From Pseudeuparius sepicola (taxonomy: Eukaryota; Arthropoda; Insecta; Coleoptera; Anthribidae), in contig OY987303.1 of the NCBI GenBank assembly GCA_963920635.1, forward strand, positions 49,785,223-49,849,222: a stretch of DNA of 64,000 nucleotides, written 5' to 3'. A program made the position numbers and the translations under genes. Within the stretch, counting starts at the first letter, position 1; every line of letters starts with the position of its first letter. Shown piece after piece: positions 11,515-23,689 of this stretch. A model generated the notes under the pieces. That model saw nothing but the letters and a program-made list of their open reading frames with translations, was not told the origin of the DNA and made no database searches.

Positions 11515-12707
11515 GGTGTTCACTTTCTAAATTCCCACCATTGGTATTTTTGAAACGGTAAGAGCTGCAAGGTTGTTTAAATTAGACAAAAGTTGCGTAT
11601 TTTTATGTGTTTCAAGAATCTGCAAAGAAATTTGACATAGCTCACGTGGTTACTAAAATAACCTGAAAAAACTGTATGACGATGGATATCGGTCGTATAT
11701 TCACGAGTCAGACAAGGACGGGAGTTGTGATGTAGGGCCGAACATTCGCTGAACAAATTGTATCTTCGTCCTAGTGCACTACAAACATTTTTTTAATAAC
11801 CTTTTCCTCTAAATTTACTTTCAAGGAAATTAGCTCATTTTTTGTAAATGAAATTATAGAGCGGTTGTCTCAGAAACTAGTAACAATAGGAAAATTGTCC
11901 ATAGAACAAAAGGTTCTCCAAATTACTCAGTCTTTCAGATGCGCTACGTTCCAACGTTCCTAGGATAGAAAAGTTTCTTTGCACCGCAGCGCCATCTATA
12001 CGTCAATGTCAAAATGACCCCTTAGCAGTTGCGAATAAAGCCCTCTTCACGTCCTAGCAAACGGCGTTTGTAGAATTAAAATATCTCTTTTTGTTCCGGA
12101 GATATTGGCGATGGGAGTCCTTATTGGGACACCCGGTATACATGTTTCATGCTATTGTGTAACGTGGACCAAATCAAAAAGATGGCCTTTTTATAACTAC
12201 CTATGTGGTTTATTTGCCTCGGCAACTAAATTCCGCATTCTTTATAGAAAGTTGAACTTCAGTGTCTTAGTACACAAATGACTATTTCTTATCTATGTTT
12301 GTGAATAAAATACACCTCGGCAGAAGTTTCATTACAGCCTCTGGGTATCACTGAACTTGTCACTACATATTTGGGAATCTAATGTACCCCTCAGCTGTAA
12401 TGAAAGATTATCTGCCTCGGAATGTAATATACTATTACATCCTTGTTATTAGCAGTTAGATTCTCTTTGATTGAACTACAAAAAAATCAAGCCAAAGTTA
12501 GCAGGGTAAGTACCTTGTATTGAATGGGGTACATGGACGACGTGTAGAGTTCAGTGTGATATTGTCCAGGGCCTGCTTTAAAGAGTTCTGGGGCGAGCCT
12601 ACGCTGGAAGGGGGCCAATCCCTTGCCAATAGGGGCAGTGTCTCGAGGGATAGACGATCCAAAAGCAATGCGAGTGCCTGTCTTGAGTTCCACCACATAG
12701 TCAAAAT
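7441..12707 (-). CDS. Sperm-tail PG-rich repeat (SHIPPO/STPG-like) protein, 5' end not resolved
   Basis: Three minus-strand exons join in frame: 12514-12707, 11027-11214 and 7441-7711, encoding about 216 residues to the stop. Repeats typical of sperm-tail PG proteins occur in order: AGPGQYHTEL, PSPGRYDVV and, formed only by the 11027/7711 splice, NPGPATYDI. This splice-made motif is strong evidence that the exon model is right. Family members associate with axonemal microtubules of cilia and sperm tails. The last exon adds a Cys-rich tail, CLKCERLCEGDYWH ... FLCHICW, two CxxC pairs that could bind zinc (inference). The first listed exon starts in phase 1, so at least one upstream exon is missing. 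Introns (7712-11026, 11215-12513) are filled with transposons. AATAAA on the minus strand occurs near 7262. Exact orthology is uncertain; other microtubule-inner-protein families are possible. Confidence 0.75.
7766..8950. mobile_element. Large foldback element, CAGGGTGTTTCATC ends, TA target
   Basis: The left end TA-CAGGGTGTTTCATCTTAAG is mirrored by CTTAAGATGAAACACCCTG-TA at the right. Arms of about 200 bp pair with moderate divergence, both containing AAATTTGTATTCTTC or its complement. A second, inner inverted pair (around 7990-8160 and 8500-8700) sits inside. The inner sequence recurs in fragments at 15770-16300 and 26515-26700. No long frame. Confidence 0.8.
9597..9739. repeat. 143-bp near-perfect palindrome
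   Basis: The arm beginning AGTTTGTTCAGCGAATGTTC and running through CTCCCGTCCTTG pairs with its reverse complement ending GCTGAACAAACT, leaving only a few central mismatches around GGATATCGG/CCGATATCC. One arm, with the centre, is also present alone at 11682-11760. Confidence 0.85.
9943..10749 (+). mobile_element. Decayed mariner-like (Tc1/mariner superfamily) transposon with transposase remnants
   Basis: Inverted ends AGGGTGTTTGTTTAGAGGCG and TTCTCCGCCTCTAAAAAAAG frame a broken transposase. Its N-terminal helix-turn-helix is readable (NRLTPEQRLQIVQIYFEKHG, about 10053-10120), then stops and frameshifts. Later pieces read FFVPQLEG, FFGDM, SHVYADKPETIQ and IQPDLLLRV, matching the DDE-domain second half of such transposases. 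The middle is deleted, so the element is inactive. Confidence 0.8.
11464..11511. repeat. (TA)n microsatellite
   Basis: About 48 bp of uninterrupted TA dinucleotides, directly followed by a CAGGGTG transposon end. Confidence 0.95.
11513..12138. mobile_element. Possible CAGGGTG-type element interrupted by a hairpin half-copy
   Basis: Begins CAGGGTGTTCACTTTC after the TA repeat and may end at GGGACACCCGGTATA near 12138. The 11682-11760 part is the half-copy of the 9597-9739 palindrome. The two ends match over only a few bases, so the boundaries are tentative. Confidence 0.35.
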
Positions 12708-13440
12708 CTAATAAAAAAAAAACTGTGTTAAAATTCAAAAGTAATTTTTCTTAAAAGTATTTTTTCTTAAAATTTCTAAAAAATTCGATTGCGGTGCATT
12801 ACAAATTTTGGTGATAAAATGTCGAGAATAGATATGATAAAACAAAAAACAAATTTTATTAATTCCCCCCCCCCCCCACTCTCATTTTATTCTGATGGTG
12901 TTAATAAATTAATTGTTATCGATATGTTAGTGTCACTTTCTACAAAATAGGGCAAAATGACGCGCAGACTAAATTTAAAAATGAATTTTTCAAAAATTAC
13001 AATTTTCAAAAAAAACAAGAATAGTTTTTTCTTAGAATTTATTGGGCAATTTAGTGAAGGCAAAAAAGGGTACCAGAGGCGTGCCGTAAAACGGGGTGAA
13101 TTCGGACACTGCGAGTAACTTTGGGTTCCCGGAGTTAAACGAAGTGTCGCGAACAATTGTTTACTGGTCTGAACGCTTTCCTTGAGACTGTGATGGGTGA
13201 TGGTTGCCCTGTTTGGCACACAATTGGGTAGGTACGTAATTTTATTCACGCTCTAGTTTAACCAATTCTACAAATATCGAGAAAGTAACTGCTCTGTAGT
13301 TTTTCTCATTGATTTTTATAAATTTTAAGCTATTTCAGTTACGAGTTGGATGTTTACACAACATGTTTATGAAATTTTCATTTCGATTTCTTACTAAAAT
13401 TTTTTTATACAGGGTGATCTATAGAAAATTGCACTTTTTC

Positions 13441-13720
13441 GTGGCGACTTTGGACATTAAGAGGACCTATAGAAGAATGCTTGGTGGTTGGAGTTACCGG
13501 AACTATAAATCAGACAAGCTTGAAAAGGCAGTAAGAGATGCGAATATGAAAAAAAGAACAGTAGGAGAAGCGGCTGAGTTTTATAGTGTGCCATGACAAA
13601 ATAAAAGGGATCCATGACAAAAAGATTGGAGGACAACCATTACTATCAGCAATTGAGGAAGAACAGTTCTTGCTAGGGACTTGACAGAAAAGATAGATGA
13701 TACTTTGGAACCACAATTGC
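13441..13720 (+). pseudogene. pogo/Tigger-like transposase N-terminal fragment (Pipsqueak-type HTH)
   Basis: The frame RNYKSDKLEKAVRDANMKKR followed by TVGEAAEFYSVP is the helix-turn-helix start of pogo/Tigger-type transposases. After a frameshift it continues HDKKIGGQPLLSAIEEEQF, the usual next block, then breaks off where the 13725 foldback element begins. GTGACTTCGGACAC-like sequences at about 13095 and 15260 could be remnants of this element's outer ends. Confidence 0.65.
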
Positions 13721-13724
13721 CCTT

Positions 13725-15064
13725 GATAATGCCCCTTTTGGATTTTTAAAAAAGTGATTTTTTGCTATTTCTTGAGATCTCTGTAGCTCCGTTATTTATG
13801 ATTATACAGAAAAACTGTAGAGACAAAAATTGTAGATAATTTTGGGCTTAATAAGATAATCTGATCCAATTTTTTTATGTTGTTTGTGATTTTTGAGATA
13901 TGACATAAACTTTTGTTTTTTTAAATGTAAATCATAGTTGGCTGTGGCCATTTTTTAAGCTTTCCAAAGATATAATACTCGGCATAGTTATTATAAAAAA
14001 TAAAAGAGCTGTGGCTAATTTTCGGTTTTTTTTTTTTTTAATTTTCACATAGTCAGCCATGGAATATTTTCATAATTACTTCTATTTTATAATTAGACAT
14101 ACTTAAATCTTTCTAATATTTTGTTTTTAGCTGGTAACAAAATGTTAGAAAATAAAACAAAAATTAAAAAACTCAAATTATTATTATTTTAAAAGGTCAC
14201 CTTTATAATAAAAAAGGTGTTCAAACAATCCACCATTATTATTTATGCAATTATTGCATCTTTTTAAAGCTGAATTTGTCGCCTTTCTTAGAGAGCACCT
14301 GTCAATACTGGCAATTGGTTCTAAAACAGCTGCTCTTAATTTAACAATTGTCTCATACTTTATTTTGTACACAAAAAGACAAATCGGGGGATCGGGACTG
14401 CCAGGAAATCGGTCTATTTCTCCCTATCCAACTATTTGGGTATCTAGGTAATTTCTTATGGGCAAGTAATTATGTGGTGGAGCTCCATCATGATAATTTT
14501 TGTTTTATTTTGTTACATTTTGTCACCAGCTAAAAATAAAATATTTGAAAGTTTGAAGTATGTCTTATTATACAATAGAACGTAATTATGAAAATATTCC
14601 ATGGCTGATTATGTAAAAATTAAAAAAAAAAAACAGAAAATTAGCCATAGATCTTTTATTTTTTGTAATAACTATGCCGAGTATTATATCTTTGGAAAGC
14701 TCAAAAAATGGCCACAGCCAACTATGATTTACATTTAAAAAAACACAAGTTTATGTCATATCTCAAAAATCACAAACAACATAAAAAATTTGATTAGATT
14801 ATCTTATTAAGCCCAAAATTATCTACAATTTTTGTCTACAGTTTTTCTGTATAATCAGAAATAACGGAGCTACAGAGATCTGATGAAATAGCAAAAAATC
14901 ACTTTTTTCAAAATAACTAGTGAGCCGTGAACTTTTTTAAAAATCCAAAAGGGGCATTAGATTGAGCATTCAAAACTGCAAGTCTTTCCCCATTTAACCT
15001 TTGTTCTAGCTGTGCTAGTTTCCGAGATGCCCATAGTGGGCATCGAAAAAACTCACCCTGTATA
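13725..15064. mobile_element. Foldback element with a mariner-transposase C-terminal fragment in its loop, copy 1
   Basis: Arms of about 420 bp (13725-14145 and about 14545-14965) are inverted copies, both with ATGACATAAAC/GTTTATGTCAT and CATAGTTGGCTG/CAGCCAACTATG. The loop carries a minus-strand frame at 14184-14372 including YETIVKLRAAVLEPIASIDR, like the tail of mariner-type transposases. The right end is ACTCACCCTG next to TA. Copy 2 lies at 21748-22815. Confidence 0.75.
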
Positions 15065-15769
15065 TTGCATATATTGTATATTATATATTCATTCTATATA
15101 TATTTTATAAAGAGAGATATTTAATTTTTATAGAAGTTTTTAAATGTTTTTGGTCTAGTTTATATTTTTGTACCAAACAAACAAAATTTCTTTTTTTTCA
15201 AAAATTTTGTTCGAAGTCATCCCCTAGTTACTTTAACACTTTAACTTTGGATTAGCAAGTGTCCGAAGTCACCCCAAAAGGGGGGGTGACTTTGGACAGC
15301 AAAAAAATAAAAATATGTAGAAAAGTAAATACAATAGGGTTAAACAATTTCACTAAAAGTTAGGGCAATGCTTGAGTAAAGCCCACAAAAAAATCATTTC
15401 TTTTTAAGTACACTTTTGGAGATATTTGAGAAAACACTCGAAAATCATCCAAAGTCAGCCCGTTTCTGAGTACCATTTTTTTAAATGCGACCTCAGCCTT
15501 TCCAACACTGGTAGGTAAACTTTGACAAAAACCATTATAATTTCGATACATGTTTATATGTAAAAATCGACTTATTTTGGCGCCAGTCATTGTGTAAAAG
15601 AATATATTTTTTAATGACTCAACGTTAATTTTCCGTATTTTTTTACACTTTAAAATTTTCATTTACTTAGGTGGTTTACAGATATTGCAATTTATTTAGC
15701 AATTTACTGGAATGTTTTTATTAATTTTCAGATGGGCATTTCTTAATAGCAAGTTCAAGAATGTTTCTA

Positions 15770-16300
15770 ATATTAAAAAGTTGCGGACCCCACAGCGTTA
15801 ATCAGGACACCCCAAAACTCTCAAAACCAAATCTGAACAAAAAATATAGAGGTAGTTCTTCTCTATAGAGTGCCAAAGTTAAGTAAAATAGGAATCTGGC
15901 ATCCACTCAAAACAGTTGAATGGTCTTTCTCTGTGCCATCTCAAAACACGGAATTTTTTTAGGTCAAAAAATTAGTATATCAAAACAGCCCCAGACACAC
16001 AACGAACTAAGTCTAAAAAATTCAAAAGCCTGCCAGTCAGTAAGTCCATATGCCACAACAGGAAACACAGATGTATCATCTTATAGACAGTGACTTTATT
16101 GATAAGGTCCAATAATTTAAATTATTCTTTATTTGTTGGTTAGCATTTTGTAAAAAAATACTTTTGTGTTTATTAATATTGTTTTCAATAATTCCGGAGC
16201 ACTCTTGACCCATATAAAATTTCATAAAAATTCAGTATTTTAAGATGGCCTGTATTTTTTATAAAATCTTGGCACACCAACACTTTGAGTCGCCCCTGTA
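15770..16300. repeat. Degraded copy of the interior of the 7766-8950 element
   Basis: Shares ordered blocks with 7920-8560: CACAGCGTTAATCAGGACAC, GACAGTGACTTTATTGATAA and ATTTGTTGGTTAG. Several deletions separate the blocks. No coding potential is seen. Confidence 0.65.
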
Positions 16301-18684
16301 TAGTAAGTTTGACATCATATTCGTATTCCTCGGAAAATTCTACATAAGTCTGGTTTTTAACCATCAATAGGTATATCTTTAAAATTACCGTGAAAATTCC
16401 ATACCTACCTTTTTTAACCAATCAGAGGCTCGTTTTTGCTTCGCTGTCATGGCAATTCAAAAAATTTCCGGAAATATTGTCACTTGCTCTAGGCAGCAGG
16501 AGGTGATTACAGCGGAAATTTTTTGACAGATGTCATTATTATAATGTAACATATGCTCAACAAAAAATTTGATAATAATTTCGTTTAATTTACGTGTAGG
16601 TATGGAATTTTCTTACCGAATCCCCCACGTTCTTGAATTAATATCCGGAAATTTTTCTCTAACACGAATTTTTTAAGAAAATTCGTGTACTTGAAAAATT
16701 TCCGACAATAATTCAAGCACTAGGGCGATTACTAGTGAAAATCAGGTTTATCACATTAACTAGGACACCTTGTATATGGAGGAACTGCCCTTTCTCTTAT
16801 AATTAGAAATTTGAAAATGAACAGTTTTTTCCAAAAACCATTGGCGTAGAAATTATGTTTAAAAAGGGGGTGCTAGTAAACCTCACACACGCCATTGGTG
16901 AATCTAAATGGGTATATACCTACTTCTTCAGCATGACATCTCTCTTTGTTACAGAGATAAAAAATAAAATATGAAAATAATAATTGCTTTCTTAAAATCT
17001 CTTTCTATCGTTTATAGTTTATTGTTTTAAAATGGCTTTTCTACAAATTGTTAGTTTATACCTATACAAAAACCGCCGACACCCTGTAATTAATAATCTT
17101 TCCAGTCAAACCTCATAATTTGACTAAATTTATATAAAAAAAATAAAATTCGTCGGTCGATTAGTTTTTCTATATCGTTGGAATTGGACACCTAAAAATC
17201 GTAAAATATACAGGGGGTCACAAACGTTGACCAAGTGCCAAGTATATCAGAAATGGGAACTGACAATTTTTTGTTGCTCCCTGAAAATATAGTCTTTAGT
17301 TGTACTCCCTGTTAAAATTAAAACTTTTAAATTGTATACAAAAGTATATTTTAAGACATGTTTTAACGATACCCTGTATATGAACGATGTGAATATTTTT
17401 CATCAAAATCCTTCTGTATTATAATCTGGACGTAACGTCAAAGAATAATAAGTTGCAATGTATTGTAAACCAAATACCAATAAATCAAAATTTTACAAGT
17501 TGGGGATGTCAAGTTTATACACTCATTTTTGTTCGTCGAATTTTGTTACCTATTAAAATTACTAATTTTATTATTCAGAAATCAGAAAAGTATGTTTCTA
17601 TAAGAAAAAATTGTGCTAAATATCAAGTGATTTTTTATAAAACCCCGTCCAAAAAACCTTCAAAGTAATTTTTAAAATAATTAAAATTACTGGAAAAATC
17701 AAGTTTCTTGCCACTGGAACACATTATGTAAACTCAAAAACTTTTGTTGGCACTATAATAATTCAGGAAATGAGAGCAGATCGCGAACGCGACTGCCCTG
17801 CAACTCCGGCGAAAGTATTAGATAACGAAACATCGCGTGATCAAAAATTCCAAAGGAGACCTTCGTGACTTTATATCCAATGTTCCCCTGATCGGATATA
17901 TTGATGGATACATCCGGAAATGTCACATATTAACTTAACCCAATTTTTTCCGGCGATTATACAGTGTTGGACAAAATAATGTAGGTACCTACCTACCTAC
18001 CAAAAAAGAGGTGTGGCGTAATAATAAAATAATAATAATCATTCCAAACTAGGAGTACCTCAGAAGCAAATCAATGCTTGTTCGGGGGAGGGGGGCAATT
18101 ACTATTATTTAGGCTTCATCGCCATTTTCAGTAAATAATGCGTGTTTGGTTTTCGAGATGTCAAAAACAATGATTTCTTTATATTTATTTTAACATTTAA
18201 AATAATAATTCGTTATTGCATATTGTGTATATCTAAAACCAAAAACGGTAGGATCGGTTTATATGAAAAAATCTTATAAAAATGATTTTCAAGGTACAAA
18301 ACGGTGTTTTCAGAATTTGTGCTCACTAAGGTAGTTTATAGTATAAATAATATATTAGTGACAAAAATATAAATTATTTCCTCAAAGTCGAAGTTAATGG
18401 CATGGCCCTCCGTACACAAAGGTATAGCTGTTTAGTTGTTATCCCCTGCATCCTCTAACATGGGCGTTCGCAGACAATTTTCCAAAGGGAGCACAATATA
18501 AAAAATGGAAAAATTTTCAGAAAAAATTCGATAAAAATAATAGGAAATATCCAGAATCGTTGAAGTTTAGTATTTTTTTAGTATTGGTTTTCATGTTATC
18601 TGCGATATGTGGTTTCTCAAGGTCAGTGTAAATCTTTAGTTGATTGAAATATTGAAAATCTTGAATATTTAGGTACCTACCTAT
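16300..18684. other. Gene-free AT-rich stretch with repeat scraps
   Basis: No exon-like frames were found on either strand. There are single CACCTTGTATA and CAGGGGGTCAC transposon-end scraps (about 16770 and 17211), an inverted pair of AAATTTCCG blocks at 16450-16720, and a moderately GC-rich unique patch at 17770-17900 of unknown nature. Confidence 0.5.
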
Positions 18685-19470
18685 ACAGGGTGTAAATGAA
18701 TAAGTGCGAACAAATTCAAGTGGTGAATCTTTGAGTGATTCTAAGACGAAAAGTTCATATAAACATAGGTCCGGTAATGCTTCCTTTTCAAGATACAGGG
18801 TGTCAAACTCTTCTTAAAAAATCGCTTTTTCGTAAATATCTTAATAATCCTTTAGCCGATTTTGTTGAAATTTGGCAGTGTTATTTATGGTAGAAAGAGG
18901 CTAATTTAGCCCCTACTAGATTAAGTACAGTGGCGTCGCGAGGGCACCTTAACCAATAATTTTGTAAAAAAAAATTCTAAGGAATAAAACTAGCCGCCTA
19001 GAAATTCAGAAATAGGTATAGAATGCCCCTGGAAAATAGGTTATTATTATTAAAAGTATTCAAATAAGAAATAATTATCCCAAGTAATATTGTATGAAAA
19101 TGTTAGGTAGGTAATAAAAAATATTTTCAAGTTTTTTTATAAGTACCTAATTATTTATAATGTAGCTATTGTATAAGGTATAATGTACATTAATAATTAA
19201 ATTAGTTATCTTTGTCATGATTAAAATATGTTATTTTGATTAAGTTGTATAATTTCTCGACCTACAAAACCAAAAACAACAAAAATCTGGGACCTATGTT
19301 GTACTTTGAACTAAAATAATTTCCATTTTACACAAAACGACAGCCAAGACATTACATTATTTATGGAACCCACCCGTATAAATTATTTCAAATTTCCCGC
19401 AAATGGCCGCCAAATTATTCCCCCGGTCGGACGTCTCTCTTGCGCGGCACCTATAGGTTGCTATACGTAT
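18685..19470 (+). mobile_element. Repeat element, contiguous copy (split copy at 32390-38346)
   Basis: Starts TA-CAGGGTGTAAATGAATAAG and runs to the CGGTCGGACGTCTCT region near 19450. Reverse-complement matches occur in the same order in three pieces: just before 38346, at 36310-36599 and at 32390-33146. The second locus is therefore the same element broken by two insertions, or this copy is an internally deleted derivative. No frame of note here. Confidence 0.75.
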
Positions 19471-20390
19471 ATATGATCACGGCCCTCGTAAGTTTGTTTT
19501 AATCTACGGTAGGTACCTACTTACTAGGGTCACTGAAATCGCTTTCATTCACTGCTTGAAGACTCCGTATTCGACTCATTAGATGCGCGAAAGGAAACTT
19601 TAGATAAAAAGCAAAAAAAAATAACAAAAAATTATATTTTGAAAGTCACATAAATGGCATAAATTGACAAACATATTTAAAACTTTTGACAAATTTTACC
19701 TTGATCTGAGAAATCATTTTCTGTGACCTTAGTTATTCTTTCTTGAATCTCTCCCATTAAATAAGAATTAATGAGACAACGATTGGGGGTGTGTAAACCA
19801 TCGAATTGATAAGTACAATGGAAGTCGCACAGGTACCAGTTTCATTGTTGTTTGGGGCAGCCAACTCTAGAGAGAGATAGGTTTCAAATGGCAATAAGTA
19901 AGACAAGGACACCTAATGAACGTGTCAGCTGATTCAGGCAAAGGAGGTATATAGGGATGTTGCATATTAATGGGCGAATTTAATGGGCATGTTCCGTAAT
20001 TCTCTTTATTGTATGATCTGTACTCCGAAATTCGGGGCTTGTTTGTAGGAATGAGAATTTTTCTATATAACCACAATTATGTAAATATTGCACAGAAAAA
20101 AGTAGTGAATTGATTAAAAAAATTACCTACATGGCAATTTTATGTACCTGGAAGTAAATTGAGACAAATAAAATACAAATAAAAAAATAAAAGTTTATTT
20201 TAAAATAACAAAACGACAAAATATCTAGGATAAGGTATACATTTTCAACTTTAATTACTTATAATATTTGATTTATTAATTTTTAAATTCAATTTAATAG
20301 GAAAAGCATGTAAGACAGGTAGCTTTTACATATTTTTATATATATTTTATATTGTTTAGGCATCTAACAAAAAGAATTACAAATAATTAC

Positions 20391-20462
20391 CTTATTAAAG
20401 GGACCAGAACCTTGAGGTTCTTGAGAATAATTCCATCTTTGACTACGAACAGCTAGGTTCAT
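20391..20462 (-). CDS. Candidate first coding exon of the sperm-tail PG-repeat protein
   Basis: From an ATG at 20462 the minus strand reads MNLAVRSQRWNYSQEPQG then SGPFNK and meets a good donor (AAG|GTAATT) at 20390. Its short, polar, Gly/Pro-containing start fits the N terminus of sperm-tail PG proteins, and it is on the right strand upstream of the 12.5-kb exon. It ends in phase 0, whereas the 12707 exon needs phase 1, so at least one more exon would have to lie between. A frame at 19911-20037 (minus; PRISEYRSYNKENYG...) could be that exon only with a weak donor. Treat as a suggestion. Confidence 0.35.
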
Positions 20463-21319
20463 AAGCACAATATTTTGCCAGTTTTTCCCTTGATAGTTTC
20501 TATCATGACTTGGAAAATAAAAAACTGTAGTAATTACATACTTTTTAAGTTTGCGCTGCCCAAAATTCTCTATGAAATTGCTCTCAATAAATTGTTGACT
20601 ACAAATGCAAGTAAATACTTGTAGACAGTACAAAATTTTTCCTTTTTATTGCTGCAATCCATTTGTCTCTAATATCACCTTATCTCTTGGAAAACTGCAA
20701 AGTTATTAGCAAAGATTTTTAAGACTTACGAATGAAAGAAACCCCACTATTCTTAATCTTTCCGCCCCGTTTGGTACATCCAAATACACAACAGGAGTTG
20801 ACCCTCTTTTTTGTAATTTACAACTTAAACAGAAAGAATATAGCCGCATAGCTAAATTAAATTTTCTCTCCGATCTAAAAATATAGTATTAAACCAAATA
20901 CCAACTAAGAAAACTCAACGCAGTTTTATACGAAACTGCCACCACGACACGAACTCAAATCAAATATAAATAATACAATAATTACTCCTATTCGTATTGG
21001 GACTTGGGACAGAAGGAAAATTAAAATGACGTTTGACAACGGAACTCGTTTGAAGCACAGGACACAAAAATGGAAAGTTAGGACAAACACCTCTTTTGTG
21101 TTATGTGGTTTTTGCCGGAATCAGCTGATTTATTTTCTATTTCACTTACTCAAGTTTGGCTGCCAGTTTCTCTTAACCTATATATTTTGTGGTTTCTCTC
21201 TCTACACTCCTTCCATCTACTTGTCATTTCAATGGTGTAAACACCCTCACGATATCCAGTTGAAGCTGGACCGACACAATGACTTCCTATATATAAATCC
21301 TTTATCTATGCACAATGAC

Positions 21320-21560
21320 CTGTGCCTAGCGCAGTTTCAAGCGATCGCCACTAGCGCCACACGACGAAAAAAATCGACACGGTGGATTAATGTTGAAAAC
21401 ACCATTGTTGCAGAAATTTTTATAAGATAAAAGCATGCAAATGTGTGTGACGAATTTTACATCCAAAATAAAATACAATTGTTTGTTATCTTCCTTTAAT
21501 TTGACAAGCCTACATGGCATAGGTATAATCATAGATTTTATTAAGAAAAGCGAAAAACAC
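21320..21560 (+). repeat. GCGATCGCCAC repeat, copy 2
   Basis: Contains CAGTTTCAAGCGATCGCCAC and the same tail as 2155-2400 (ATTGTTGCAGAA, CATGCAAATGTGT, AAAATAAAAT), at roughly 80-90 percent identity by eye. A 134-codon frame running into it from 21026 is not supported by any homology or by conservation in the other copies. Confidence 0.65.
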
Positions 21561-21747
21561 TGCCATTATGGTCAATAGACGTGTCCTATGCAAAAATATC
21601 GCTGATCCGCTAAGCAGAGGGGTTGCACAGCAGGTTTGCCAGTAATTTGTTCGAGGAAACCGAGATTTTGAAACGTTTTAAGTAAAAAAGCGGGATTCAT
21701 TCGTGAAAACGGGACATAATAAAAAAAGTTTCTTCCGGATAGACCCT

Positions 21748-22815
21748 ATAATATTTTCATAATTACGTTCTATTTTATAACAAGACATACTTCAAACTTT
21801 CAAATATTTTATTTTTAGCTGGTAACAAAATGTAACAAAATAAAAAAAATTAAAGAACTCAAATTCAAATTATTATTATTTCAAAAGGTCACCTTTTGAA
21901 ATAAAAAAGGTCTTCAAACAATCCACCATTATTATTTATGCAAATATTGCATCTTTTAAAACTGAATTTGTCGCCTTTCTTAGAGAGCGCCTGTCAATAC
22001 TGGCAATTGCTTCTAAAACAGCTGTTCTTAATTCAACAAGTGTCTCATGCTTTATTTTGTAGTGTTCCCCACAAAAAGAAATCCAAAACTGACAAATCGG
22101 GGGATCGGGGCTGCCAGGAAATAGGTCTATTTCTCCCTATCCAACTATTTGGATAGAGCTGATCTAGGTAATTTCTTACGGGCAAATAATAATTATTTAT
22201 GTGGTGGAGCTCCATCATGATAATTTTTGTTTTATTTTGTTTCATTTTGTTACCAGCTAAAAATAAAATATTTGAAAGTTTGAAGTATGTCTTATTATAA
22301 AATAGAACGTAATTATGAAAATATTCCATGGCTGACTATGTGAAAATTTAAAAAAAAATCAGAAAATTAGCCATAGCTATTTTATTTTTTAAAATAACTA
22401 TGCCAAGTATTATATTTTTGGAAAGCTCAAAAAATGGCCGATTTGATAAGGCCACAACCAACTATGATTTACATTTAAATAAACACAAGTTTATGTCATA
22501 TCTCAAAAATCACAAACAACATAAAAAATTGGATTAGATTATCTTATTAGGCCCAAAATTATCTACAATTTTTGTCTCTACAGTTTTTCTGTATAATCAG
22601 AAATAACGGAGCTACAGGGATCTGATGAAATAGCAAAAAATCACTCTCTTCAAAATATCTAGTGAGCCATGAACTTTTTTAAAAATCCAGAAGGGGCATT
22701 AGATTGGGCATTCAAAACTGCAATTCTTTCCCCATTTAACCTTTGTTCTAGCTCTGCTAGTTTCCGAGATCCCCAGAGTGGGCATCGAAAAAAACTCACA
22801 ACTCACCCTGTATAG
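21748..22815. mobile_element. Foldback element with mariner-transposase tail, copy 2 (left arm truncated)
   Basis: Same family as 13725-15064. The minus strand encodes SWQPRSPDLSVLDFFLWGTL, the conserved PRSPDLxxLDFFLWG block of mariner-type transposases, within 22045-22329. The left arm is only about 90 bp (21748-21836), pairing with 22244-22330; the rest of the right side extends to CTCACCCTG-TA at 22812. Confidence 0.75.
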
Positions 22816-22903
22816 TGTCACTAAGCAAGACTTGGTGCCCCGTGTCCAGATAATGTTCGGCAAGTGCAGAATGGCCCGGTTGACGCAACCGTATGTATAC
22901 ATA

Positions 22904-23321
22904 TAGGCATCGGGCGTAATACGTCATTTCGCGGAAAGTCTAGTTATTACACGTATTGCCGGCAAAAGATGTAATAAAATAACTATTACCTTGTTTGACT
23001 CAAATTTTGCGTCATTTCAAGGATTGCCCTTCTTTATTTTAGTCAAACAGGGTAATCGGCCGGTACAGCGTCCTGACTGCCGTTTGTTCAGTCAAATTCT
23101 ACAAATTTTCAACAAATGACTGAACAAACGGCAGTCAGACGCTGTAACGTTCAATGGTTGGGCCGATTAATCTGTTTGACTAACATAAAGAAGGACAATC
23201 CTTGAAATGACGCAAAATCTGAGTCTATCAAGGTAATAGTTATTTTATTACAGCTTTTGCCAGCAATGCCTGTAATGACTAGACTTTCCGCGAAATGACG
23301 TAGTATTACGCCCGATGCCTA
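22904..23321. repeat. 418-bp palindromic foldback element
   Basis: TAGGCATCGGGCGTAATAC at the left pairs with GTATTACGCCCGATGCCTA at the right. Pairing continues through TTTCGCGGAAAGTCTAG and GACTGCCGTTTGTTCAGTC to a central AATTTTCAAC loop near 23110. Small mismatches and indels are scattered through the arms. No coding frame; probably a foldback transposon. Confidence 0.85.
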
Positions 23322-23689
23322 CGACCGTTGAGTGTCATTCCTCACTCAACACTACGACATATACAAAGTAGGCGTTGATACAGTACGTCTCGTTTCTCCA
23401 ATATACACTTGCCCACATGAGCATGGCACAAGATAAAGATACACACCACTCGTACTCAGTGGAATAATATCATTAATCGGTCGGTAATATGGGGATAATT
23501 TAGGGAGCGTGTAAAATCTTGTTGTATGTTATTATGTCGATTTAGAATTTTGGAGATGCCGTCGCGATCGAGATGCGCCGGTCGGCCAATTGACTCGCCG
23601 GCCCGTCGGGAAATTCCCAAAAAGCGGGACTGTAGGTATGTACCTGTCCCGCGCATGACATTTAATTTGAGGCTAAAAATAAGTTTTCT

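Noticed and set aside
12865..12877. Poly-C run (also 43756-43769)
   Set aside because: Simple homopolymers, likely length-variable; no linked feature.
21026..21430. 134-codon plus-strand frame
   Set aside because: Its 3' third is the interspersed GCGATCGCCAC repeat and the equivalent frame is broken in the copy at 2155-2400.
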